A DNA stretch of 25,115 bases from JBGVMW01 sp045125095 (GTDB lineage: Bacteria; Bacillota; Clostridia; Lachnospirales; Lachnospiraceae), in assembly GCA_045125095.1 (NCBI GenBank), contig JBGVMW010000093.1, positions 1-25,115 of the forward strand, read 5' to 3'. A model generated the notes under the pieces. That model did no database searches, was not told the origin of the DNA, and worked only from the letters and a program-made list of their open reading frames with translations. The translations under genes and the position numbers were made by a program. Numbering within the stretch: position 1 is the first letter of the stretch; every line of letters starts with the position of its first letter. Below, one piece after another: positions 1-5,880 of the stretch.

Positions 1-2
1 TG

Positions 3-118
3 CTACATCGTCTATATGTGACCCTCTGAAAACGTCGGCACTTAGGCTGTGTATTTTACAGCCTTAGTGTCCGCTACGTTTGAAGGGAGCGAGAGCGCGT
101 CAAATATAGACTATGTAG
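3..118. repeat. Fold-back (imperfect palindrome) core of the end repeat
   Basis: Outer arms CTACATCGTCTATAT (3-17) and ATATAGACTATGTAG (104-118) are complementary with one mismatch. Inner arms CACTTAGGCTGT (40-51) and ACAGCCTTAGTG (58-69) pair with one mismatch, and AAACGT/ACGTTT and CCCT/AGGG blocks lie between the two sets. The right arm carries about 12 extra bases containing GAGCGAGAGCGCG. The transcript or single strand could form one long hairpin. Confidence 0.8.
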
Positions 119-185
119 TAAGCAGTTATTTGCCACAAACAATTCTGACAATTTACGGATGGTCATCACTTTCACAAACGCCTAT
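13..185 (+). repeat. Left copy of a ~172 bp dispersed repeat (inverted copy at the right end)
   Basis: Read in the plus direction, this segment matches the reverse complement of 24944-25115 almost base for base. By eye there are about six substitutions and one single-base indel, and the first ~90 bases are identical. The outer part is a strong imperfect palindrome. The inner end stops about 15 bases before the ribosome binding site of the carboxypeptidase. No coding sequence is seen inside. It may be a dispersed intergenic element, or a repeat at which an assembly was cut. Confidence 0.93.
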
Positions 186-212
186 CAAAATATTTCATGT
201 AAAGGAGACATT

Positions 213-1553
213 ATGAAGAAACAACGATTACTAGCACTCATTCTTTCCATTATCCTTATCTTATTACCACTTTCTTCTGCCACTGTAGAAGCCGCTGAAC
301 TTCCAGATGTGGATGCCACTGCATATGTAGTAATGGATGCCACGGATGGTGAGATTCTTCTTCAAAAGAACAGTAAGAAAAGAATCTATCCAGCCAGTAC
401 CGCCAAACTGCTGACTGCAGTTACTGCCCTTGACAATGCAGGTACAGGACGAAAAATCAAGACAACTCAAAAGGTGCTCGACACCATTCCGTCAGATTCC
501 AGCCAATTATTTCTGCCTGCCGGATGTACATACAAAATGGGAACCTATTTGAACATGTTGCTGATATCTTCTTCCGCTGACGCTGCTGTTACTTTGGCAA
601 GCGGAACATGCGGCAGTGCTACTAAATTTATAAAAAAAATGAATACCACTGCTAAAAAAATCGGTATGAAAAATTCTCATTTTGACAATCCGATGGGGCT
701 GGACAAAGGAAATGGTTACAACAAAACCTATTCCACAGCCTATGATATGGCACTTCTTTCCCGTTACGCTATGAGCTACTCTCCTATCCGCAATATTGTA
801 TCAAGAGAAACGTATAAAATCAGTGCTTCCGGCAAATACAAAGGGACAACGCTAAAAAACACAAACAAGCTTCTTGCCAATGAGGATTCTACGAATTCTT
901 ATACCATAATTGGAACAAAAACAGGAAGCACACGTGCTGCCGGTAAATGCCTGATTGCCACCGCCATAGATGATGCAGGACATGAGGTTATCTGCGCTTA
1001 CTTCGGTGCGACTTCCTCTACTAACCTGTATCAAGGTGTCGATGCACTGTTAGACTATACCTTTGAAGAATGTGCAGACAACCTGTCTGTCAATTTTTTT
1101 GATACCAGATACATAAAAGAATCAAAAACAATTTTAAAATATGCTTCTTCCGGTATTTTAAAAGGAACTGCAAAGGGCGCCTTTTATCCTGACAAGAAAA
1201 TGACTGAAAAAACATTTTCTACTCTGGTAGCCTCCATATCAGGAGAAACTCTTCCATTTCCCGGCAAGGATAAAGAAATGACTGCCTTAAAGCTGGCGAA
1301 ATATTATGTCAAAAGCTACACGGTATCTGTATCTGATACACAGCTTAAAAAATACCAGTCCCTTATGAAAGAGAACACCAAGAATTACAGCAAACTCTCT
1401 TCCGAAGAAGTGACTATGTTAGCCGCCATGTACGCTAACAAATTACTCACCTCCAGCTACGGTTACAATGTAAATGCGACGTTTACGAAAGCGCAGACAG
1501 TCACGGTTGGTGACAAGATCGTAACATTCCAGTCTGCGTTGCAGCAACAATAA
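213..1553 (+). CDS. Secreted D-alanyl-D-alanine carboxypeptidase (peptidase S11) with SLH-like C-terminus
   Basis: This is a penicillin-binding-protein-type DD-carboxypeptidase, a family that trims pentapeptide stems of peptidoglycan outside the membrane. The start at 213 follows an AAAGGAG ribosome binding site. An upstream in-frame ATG at 159 lies within the end repeat and has no such site. The product is 446 residues. Residues 1-28 are a signal peptide (KK, a long Leu/Ile core, then VEA-A). The acylation motif S62-T-A-K65 and the K236-T-G238 motif are intact. The second motif, normally SxN, reads S120-S121-A122 before D123-A-A, so the catalytic Asn is replaced by Ala. From about residue 290 the sequence resembles an SLH domain (KYASSGILKGT...FYPDKKMTEK), which may hold it in the wall. 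The family assignment is firm; full catalytic activity is not assured. Confidence 0.9.
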   Translation: MKKQRLLALILSIILILLPLSSATVEAAELPDVDATAYVVMDATDGEILLQKNSKKRIYPASTAKLLTAVTALDNAGTGRKIKTTQKVLDTIPSDSSQLFLPAGCTYKMGTYLNMLLISSSADAAVTLASGTCGSATKFIKKMNTTAKKIGMKNSHFDNPMGLDKGNGYNKTYSTAYDMALLSRYAMSYSPIRNIVSRETYKISASGKYKGTTLKNTNKLLANEDSTNSYTIIGTKTGSTRAAGKCLIATAIDDAGHEVICAYFGATSSTNLYQGVDALLDYTFEECADNLSVNFFDTRYIKESKTILKYASSGILKGTAKGAFYPDKKMTEKTFSTLVASISGETLPFPGKDKEMTALKLAKYYVKSYTVSVSDTQLKKYQSLMKENTKNYSKLSSEEVTMLAAMYANKLLTSSYGYNVNATFTKAQTVTVGDKIVTFQSALQQQ

Positions 1554-1587
1554 TACGATTACATAGACTTTTGTTTTTCATATGGTT

Positions 1588-1633
1588 AAAAAGGCGTCAT
1601 ATACCATTTCAAAGGATATATGACGCCTTTTTT
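1588..1633. terminator. Bidirectional terminator between carboxypeptidase and CapA genes
   Basis: An 11-bp perfect stem, GGCGTCATATA (1593-1603) with TATATGACGCC (1617-1627), is flanked by five A on the left and six T on the right. It can therefore stop transcription from both converging genes. Confidence 0.9.
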
Positions 1634-1645
1634 ACTCACTCATTC

Positions 1646-2737
1646 TTATTTATTTGCAATTCCATCTTTGTCAAACTGAATACCATACTTTTTACTATAT
1701 TGGTTCATATGAGATAAAATTTTCTTTTTCTTGCTGCCCGTTGCTATTGTTGGCTGAAAATCATTGACATAACTTACCGAACTAAGTGTACACGGAATAA
1801 TCTGCAATTTCGAGGAATCTAAACGTTCCCCATCTTCAAAAGTAAATGTTATTTGTGCTATCATTGTCTCTTTATCAGCAGGATTGCGATTTCCGCCGAA
1901 ACAGAAATTCCCAAGACTATATACAATATAAGCCCCCTTGTATTTTTCTACACCCTGTAGCACATGTGGATGACAGCCGATTACCAAATCAGCACCCCAG
2001 TCTATACATTTGTGTGCAAGATTTGTCTGTGTCTGGTTTGGGTAATAGACTCGCTCAATTCCCCAATGGCAACAGGCAAGAATCAAATCTACCTTTTTCT
2101 CTTTTAACTTACGAATTCCCTTCTGTAAGTAAGATTCCACTTTCTTGCCATCATATACCTGATTAACAGAAACAAAACCTATCCGAATGCCTTTTACTTC
2201 ATAAATTCCTACATTATTGTCATAGGCATAAGTAATATTCTCTTTCTTTAATGCTTTCAGTGTATCGGCTTCGCCTTGTTTTCCATAATCCATTCTGTGA
2301 TTATTCCCAAGACTCACCGCTTCTATGGAACCTGCTGTTAAGATTTTACTGTATTTCGGCTTGCCTTTCATATTCCATTCTTTTTTTACCAAGCCATTGG
2401 AATTCGTCAGAACACCTTCAAAATTGACAATTGTCATATCATCTTCTTCAAATACACTTTTTACATTTTTGAAAAAATAATCTTTACCTTTTAAATCATA
2501 TTTTTCATTAAACGTTCCTGCATATCCCTGTTTCTGGTTGTTGCCCAGCGTCACATCACCTGCCATGGAGATCGTTATACTTGTAATTTTTTTTGCCTTA
2601 ACCGGCATACTATCTGCATCGGAAACAGACTCTGTCTTTTTTTGCCCTGTATCTGCTCCCCATACTTCCATATGATTAACCGGATAAAATGCTGATAGCA
2701 GATATAAGAGAGCAGCCCCTATTATTATTTTCTTCAT
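1646..2737 (-). CDS. CapA-family (PGA_cap) metallophosphatase-like lipoprotein/secreted protein
   Basis: The product is 363 residues of the bacterial capsule synthesis (PGA_cap) family, calcineurin-like metallophosphoesterases related to poly-gamma-glutamate CapA. Residues 1-20 are a signal peptide or membrane anchor. Metal-site signatures are in order: M-A-G-D61, N105-F-E107, G-N-N-H147, C-H224-W-G, G-C-H256-P-H258 and S-L-G-N277-F. The start at 2737 has a GGGGGA ribosome binding site. Two upstream in-frame starts (2773, 2815) lie in or upstream of the promoter and are rejected. No capB or capC homologue lies nearby, so a role in polyglutamate capsule is not supported. Many stand-alone CapA homologues have unknown substrates. 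The family is certain; the reaction is open. Confidence 0.88.
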   Translation of the reverse strand: MKKIIIGAALLYLLSAFYPVNHMEVWGADTGQKKTESVSDADSMPVKAKKITSITISMAGDVTLGNNQKQGYAGTFNEKYDLKGKDYFFKNVKSVFEEDDMTIVNFEGVLTNSNGLVKKEWNMKGKPKYSKILTAGSIEAVSLGNNHRMDYGKQGEADTLKALKKENITYAYDNNVGIYEVKGIRIGFVSVNQVYDGKKVESYLQKGIRKLKEKKVDLILACCHWGIERVYYPNQTQTNLAHKCIDWGADLVIGCHPHVLQGVEKYKGAYIVYSLGNFCFGGNRNPADKETMIAQITFTFEDGERLDSSKLQIIPCTLSSVSYVNDFQPTIATGSKKKKILSHMNQYSKKYGIQFDKDGIANK

Positions 2738-2771
2738 AAATTTCCCCCATTTCTTACATTTATCTGTGTTC

Positions 2772-2800
2772 ATTTTAGCATATAAATTCACAATCCACAA
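2772..2800 (-). promoter_or_regulatory. Promoter of the CapA-family gene
   Basis: On the minus strand, a -35 box TTGTGG (2795-2800) lies 17 bp from an extended -10 TGC-TAAAAT (2772-2777). It sits 35 bp upstream of the chosen start codon and excludes the longer reading-frame starts. Confidence 0.65.
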
Positions 2801-2803
2801 GAA

Positions 2804-2860
2804 CAAAGCGTGCAAGCACGCTCGCGCGAATCCAACTAGTTATTATGCTTGCACGCTTTG
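2804..2860. repeat. 15-bp perfect inverted repeat upstream of the CapA promoter
   Basis: CAAAGCGTGCAAGCA (2804-2818) and TGCTTGCACGCTTTG (2846-2860) are perfectly complementary across a 27-base spacer. The left arm abuts the -35 box of the CapA gene. The right half belongs to the dispersed repeat described at 2817-2873. Confidence 0.85.
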
Positions 2861-2873
2861 CCGCGCCGAATTT
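2817..2873. repeat. Dispersed GC-rich intergenic repeat, copy 1
   Basis: About 57 bases, including CTAGTTATTATGCTTGCACG and GCGCCGAATTT, match 21063-21119 with roughly six differences. In this copy about 55 extra bases (2874-2928) separate it from the post-terminator motif at 2929. In the other copy the two are directly joined. No gene overlaps it. Confidence 0.85.
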
Positions 2874-2928
2874 GGCACGCAGTGCAACTTCCTTTCAAAT
2901 TCGTGCGCATTCTATAGTAAGCCGTTAT

Positions 2929-2949
2929 AATTTCCTAGTATATAAAAAA
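2929..2949 (-). other. Post-terminator motif, copy 1 (after the tRNA operon)
   Basis: Contains CCTAGTATATAAAAAA, which on the minus strand follows directly from the U-tract of the tRNA operon terminator as TATATACTAGGAAATT. The similarity to copy 2 extends further, through GTAAGCCGTTAT here against GTGAACTGTTGT there, and all the differences are transitions. Confidence 0.8.
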
Positions 2950-2982
2950 AGCTCAACCCCTACTATACAAGGATTGAGCCTT
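2944..2982 (-). terminator. Terminator of the tRNA-Tyr/tRNA-Leu operon
   Basis: On the minus strand, GGCTCAATCC pairs with GGGGTTGAGC (one mismatch) around a short loop and is followed by seven T. It lies about 12 bases after the end of tRNA-Leu. Confidence 0.85.
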
Positions 2983-2993
2983 TCACTTCATAC

Positions 2994-3079
2994 TGCCGGC
3001 GACCGGAATCGAACCGGTACGGGAGGTTAGTCCCGCAGGATTTTAAGTCCTGTGCGTCTGCCAGTTCCGCCACGCCGGC
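2994..3079 (-). tRNA. tRNA-Leu (anticodon UAA)
   Basis: An 86-nt class II tRNA. The acceptor arms GCCGGCG and CGCCGGC pair fully. The anticodon stem CAGGA/TCCTG encloses loop CTTAAAA, giving anticodon TAA. A long variable arm (GCGGGACTAACCTCCCGT) is present, and the T-arm contains GGTTCGATTCC. The discriminator is A, followed by GTA, so the 3' CCA is not encoded and must be added by the CCA-adding enzyme, whose gene is also in this window. It is the second gene of a two-tRNA operon. Confidence 0.97.
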
Positions 3080-3111
3080 ACAGTATATCACTTCTGATAA
3101 AATCAGAAGAT

Positions 3112-3193
3112 TGGGCAGAGGTGGATTCGAACCACCGAAGCAAAATGCAGCAGATTTACAGTCTGTCCCCTTTGGCCACTCGGGAATCTGCCC
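3112..3193 (-). tRNA. tRNA-Tyr (anticodon GUA)
   Basis: An 82-nt class II tRNA. The acceptor arms GGGCAGA and TCTGCCC pair fully. The anticodon stem CAGA/TCTG encloses loop CTGTAAA, giving anticodon GTA. A long variable arm is present, and the T-arm has GGTTCGAATCC. The discriminator A is followed by ATC, so CCA is not encoded. First gene of the operon, 32 nt before tRNA-Leu. Confidence 0.97.
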
Positions 3194-3233
3194 ATATATA
3201 TTTTATTTCGGAACATTGTCCCGACAAGATATA

Positions 3234-3262
3234 TTTATACCATACTCCAACATAAAATGCAA
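3234..3262 (-). promoter_or_regulatory. Promoter of the tRNA operon
   Basis: On the minus strand, -35 TTGCAT (3257-3262), a 17-bp spacer and -10 TATAAA (3234-3239) preceded by TGG. An AT-rich stretch with the perfect palindrome AATTTCATGAAATT (3274-3287) lies just upstream and could act as an UP-like element. Confidence 0.75.
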
Positions 3263-3383
3263 GTATTTTTTTGAATTTCATGAAATTTTTTATTTTTTCC
3301 AACAACTTCCGCTTTTTCTTGCAGACAAACGACTTTCACAATACACGCCTGTTTCGGTAAACTCCAACAAAAATAATTTTCTT

Positions 3384-3413
3384 ATTGTATAATACTTGCA
3401 AATATTATACAAT
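3384..3413 (+). promoter_or_regulatory. Amylase promoter embedded in an 11-bp inverted repeat
   Basis: -35 TTGTAT (3385-3390) and -10 TACAAT (3408-3413) are 17 bp apart. The arms ATTGTATAATA (3384-3394) and TATTATACAAT (3403-3413) are perfect reverse complements across 8 bases, so the -35 and -10 are themselves part of a symmetric site. Such symmetry could be a repressor site, or coincidence in AT-rich DNA. Confidence 0.6.
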
Positions 3414-3427
3414 ATAAGTTACTGAAA

Positions 3428-3450
3428 TGTTGCAACGAACGCGTGCAACA
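3428..3450 (+). promoter_or_regulatory. Putative operator in the amylase 5' untranslated region
   Basis: TGTTGCA (3428-3434) and TGCAACA (3444-3450) are perfectly complementary with a 9-base spacer. They lie just downstream of the predicted transcription start. The GCAA/TTGC flavour recalls LacI-family sugar regulators, but no regulator gene is present and the site does not fit a cre box. Confidence 0.45.
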
Positions 3451-3476
3451 AACAGGAGATAGTGAGGAGTGTAAGC

Positions 3477-5588
3477 ATGAAATTAGAGAATTTTACCCCG
3501 ATTGAACGAAAGCATATTTATATATCCAGTATGCGACCTGTACTGGATCGCAATGCTCTTTTTAGTGATACTACTTCTGAGTATCTGACACCGGCAGAAC
3601 CAGAAGCAAATGAAACCATATCTATCCGGTTCCGTACCGCCCACAACAACGTGGATGAGGTATTTCTTGTAATTGACGACCACAAATACCAGATGAATTT
3701 TGAATATTCCGAAGGGGTATTTGATTACTATATCATAGAGTACCATTTAAGTGACACCATGATTCACTACTATTTTGAAATCCACACCGGACGTCTTGTC
3801 AACTTCTATAACAAGCTTGGTGTGACTCGAAATGTAGATGTCCATTACAATTTCAGTGTGAAGCCTGGCTTCCATACACCGGATTGGGCAAAGGGTGCTG
3901 TTATTTACCAGATATTTGTAGACCGTTTTTGTAATGGTGACACTACAAATGATGTGGAAGACAGAGAGTACTATTATATCGGTGATAGTTCTGTTCAGGT
4001 GAAAAATTGGTTCCAGTATCCATCTAATATGGATGTACGTTCCTTTTATGGTGGTGACTTACAGGGTGTGTGGGATAAATTAGATTACCTTCAGGAATTA
4101 GGCGTAGAGGTTATTTATTTTAATCCACTCTTTGTTTCACCATCTAACCACAAGTATGACAGTCAGGATTACGATTACATTGACCCACATTACGGAAAAA
4201 TCGTTAAAGACGGCGGTTCAAACTTACCACAGGGAGACAACAACAACTCCCATGCTTCTAAATATATCACCCGTGTTACAAGCAAAGAAAACCTGGAAGC
4301 CAGCAATGAGTTCTTTGCCCAATTAGTAGAGGAGATTCACAAGAGAGGCATGAAAGTCATTCTGGATGGTGTATTTAACCACTGTGGTTCCTTTAATAAA
4401 TGGCTGGATCGCGAACGTATTTACGAAGCCAGCGGTGCCTACGAGCCAGGGGCTTATGTATCAAAAGACAGCCCGTATCACACTTTCTTTAAGTTCTATG
4501 AGGATAAATGGCCTTGCAATGGAACTTATGACGGTTGGTGGGGGCACGATACTCTCCCGAAATTAAATTACGAAGAATCTGAAGAATTATATAACTACAT
4601 TTTAAATGTTGGACGCAAATGGGTATCTGCTCCATACAACGTAGATGGCTGGCGTTTAGACGTTGCTGCTGACTTAGGACACAGTAACAGCTTCAACCAC
4701 CAGTTCTGGCGTGATTTCCGTGCTGCTGTAAAAGAAGCCAATCCAAATGCCATCATCTTAGCAGAGCATTACGGAGACCCATATGATTGGTTACAGGGTG
4801 ACCAGTGGGATACTATCATGAACTATGATGCTTTTATGGAGCCAATCACCTGGTTTTTAACCGGTATGGAAAAACACAGCGATTCCTATCAGGAAGGACA
4901 GTTTGGTAATGCGGATAATTTCTTCGGTGCCATGCGTTATCATATGGCTAACTTTACTACGCCATCCTTACAGACTTCCATGAATGAGTTATCCAACCAC
5001 GACCATTCCCGCTTCTTGACAAGAACAAATAAGGTGGTGGGACGTATCGAGCAATTAGGACCGGAAGCTGCAAATGAAAACGTCAACCCAGCTGTATTTC
5101 GTGAAGCTATCGTTATGCAAATGACATGGCCAGGAGCACCAACCATTTATTATGGTGATGAAGTTGGTTTATGTGGTTTTACGGATCCGGATAACAGACG
5201 TACTTATCCATGGGGACGTGAAGATATGGAATTGTTAGAGTTTCATAAGGAAATTATTCAGATTCATAAGAATCATGAAGTATTCAAAACTGGTTCTCTG
5301 AAATTTATTTATGGAGAACACAACTTGATTGCATACAGCCGTTTTAACTTCGAACAACAGGCTGTTATCGTTATAAACAACAATGACACAGACAAATATA
5401 TAGAACTTAATGTATGGCCAGCAAATATACCAATGAACTGCCAGATGAATCGTCTGCTGCTCTCAACAGCTACCTATTTCTGTTCCGGTTCTGTAAATTA
5501 TCCGGTAATACAAGGTCGTATGTCCGTTCATATGCAGGCACATTCTGCACTCGTCCTGTATCATGATAAAAATATGGATAATCAGTAG
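3477..5588 (+). CDS. Intracellular GH13 alpha-glucosidase/neopullulanase-like enzyme
   Basis: A 703-residue GH13 enzyme expected to hydrolyse alpha-glucans, maltodextrins or cyclodextrins. There is no signal peptide, so it should act in the cytoplasm on imported oligosaccharides. Residues 1 to about 130 form a beta-rich N-terminal domain of the CBM34/neopullulanase type. The (beta/alpha)8 domain begins at AVIYQIFVDRFCNGD. Conserved regions are visible: region I D297-GVFNH, region II GWRL-D395 (nucleophile), region III ILA-E430 (acid/base) and region IV SNH-D509 (transition-state stabiliser). A beta-sandwich C-terminal domain follows. The start at 3477 has GAGGAG seven bases upstream. An upstream in-frame GTG at 3462 has its candidate site only two bases away and is rejected. 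The gene stands alone, with no transporter beside it. The exact substrate cannot be told from sequence. Confidence 0.92.
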   Translation: MKLENFTPIERKHIYISSMRPVLDRNALFSDTTSEYLTPAEPEANETISIRFRTAHNNVDEVFLVIDDHKYQMNFEYSEGVFDYYIIEYHLSDTMIHYYFEIHTGRLVNFYNKLGVTRNVDVHYNFSVKPGFHTPDWAKGAVIYQIFVDRFCNGDTTNDVEDREYYYIGDSSVQVKNWFQYPSNMDVRSFYGGDLQGVWDKLDYLQELGVEVIYFNPLFVSPSNHKYDSQDYDYIDPHYGKIVKDGGSNLPQGDNNNSHASKYITRVTSKENLEASNEFFAQLVEEIHKRGMKVILDGVFNHCGSFNKWLDRERIYEASGAYEPGAYVSKDSPYHTFFKFYEDKWPCNGTYDGWWGHDTLPKLNYEESEELYNYILNVGRKWVSAPYNVDGWRLDVAADLGHSNSFNHQFWRDFRAAVKEANPNAIILAEHYGDPYDWLQGDQWDTIMNYDAFMEPITWFLTGMEKHSDSYQEGQFGNADNFFGAMRYHMANFTTPSLQTSMNELSNHDHSRFLTRTNKVVGRIEQLGPEAANENVNPAVFREAIVMQMTWPGAPTIYYGDEVGLCGFTDPDNRRTYPWGREDMELLEFHKEIIQIHKNHEVFKTGSLKFIYGEHNLIAYSRFNFEQQAVIVINNNDTDKYIELNVWPANIPMNCQMNRLLLSTATYFCSGSVNYPVIQGRMSVHMQAHSALVLYHDKNMDNQ

Positions 5589-5681
5589 CTTACTAGTCAA
5601 TATGTAGAGGAAAAAAATAGGACTAAAGTCACAGAATTGTAAAAATGCACAAAAACAGGTGTCGATTTTTGTTAAGTTTGT

Positions 5682-5711
5682 GCACACTTATTTGACACGA
5701 TTTGCTATAAT
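5682..5711 (+). promoter_or_regulatory. Possible promoter of the candidate small RNA
   Basis: An extended -10, TTTGC-TATAAT (-10 at 5706-5711), has only a weak -35 (TGCACA, 5682-5687, 18-bp spacer). A perfect TTGACA at 5693 is only 7 bp from the -10 and so cannot serve as its -35. Confidence 0.4.
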
Positions 5712-5717
5712 AATACT

Positions 5718-5808
5718 TGTAAAAACCCCCCAATACATTATAAAGTTTTTGCTACACCCCATAAAAGAAATACCTTCTCCAAAAAAGGCAGCTTCGGCTG
5801 TCTTTTTT
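5718..5808 (+). ncRNA. Candidate C-rich small RNA
   Basis: About 90 nt lie between an extended -10 and a tight terminator. The segment begins with AAAAAC and GTTTTT arms (5721-5726, 5744-5749), which would present a loop starting CCCCC. A single-stranded CACCCC (5755-5760) and a GGCAGC-TTCG-GCTGTC terminator follow. C-rich single-stranded loops that pair with Shine-Dalgarno sequences are a known design of Firmicute small RNAs such as RsaE/RoxS, but no homology is claimed. No ORF with a ribosome binding site is seen. It could instead be the 3' untranslated region of the amylase mRNA. Confidence 0.4.
5781..5808. terminator. Rho-independent terminator after the amylase/small RNA
   Basis: Six A, stem GGCAGC/GCTGTC with a UUCG tetraloop, then six T. 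It works on the plus strand and, thanks to the A-tract, could also work on the minus strand. Confidence 0.88.
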
Positions 5809-5830
5809 ACTTTTAAAAGTGAACTGTTGT

Positions 5831-5851
5831 AATTTCCTAGTATATAAAAAA
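5831..5851 (-). other. Post-terminator motif, copy 2 (after ftsH)
   Basis: CCTAGTATATAAAAAA lies exactly at the end of the ftsH terminator, so on the minus strand the U-tract runs into TATATACTAGGAAATTACAAC. Confidence 0.8.
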
Positions 5852-5880
5852 ACCAGATGCATTACGCATCTGGCTTTTTT
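5847..5880 (-). terminator. ftsH terminator
   Basis: On the minus strand, an 8-bp perfect stem CCAGATGC/GCATCTGG (5853-5860, 5866-5873) is followed by seven T. It starts immediately at the ftsH stop codon and closes the tilS-hpt-ftsH operon. Confidence 0.92.

Noticed and set aside
159..212. N-terminal extension of the carboxypeptidase
   Set aside because: It is mostly repeat sequence, has no ribosome binding site, and would bury the signal peptide.
2738..2815. N-terminal extension of the CapA-family protein
   Set aside because: It overlaps the promoter and lacks a ribosome binding site.
3428..3450. cre (CcpA) site before the amylase
   Set aside because: The CG is out of register with the TGNAANCG pattern, so it is listed only as an unassigned operator.
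5693..5711. TTGACA plus TATAAT as a standard promoter
   Set aside because: The spacing is only 7 bp. The -10 is kept as a weak promoter with another -35.
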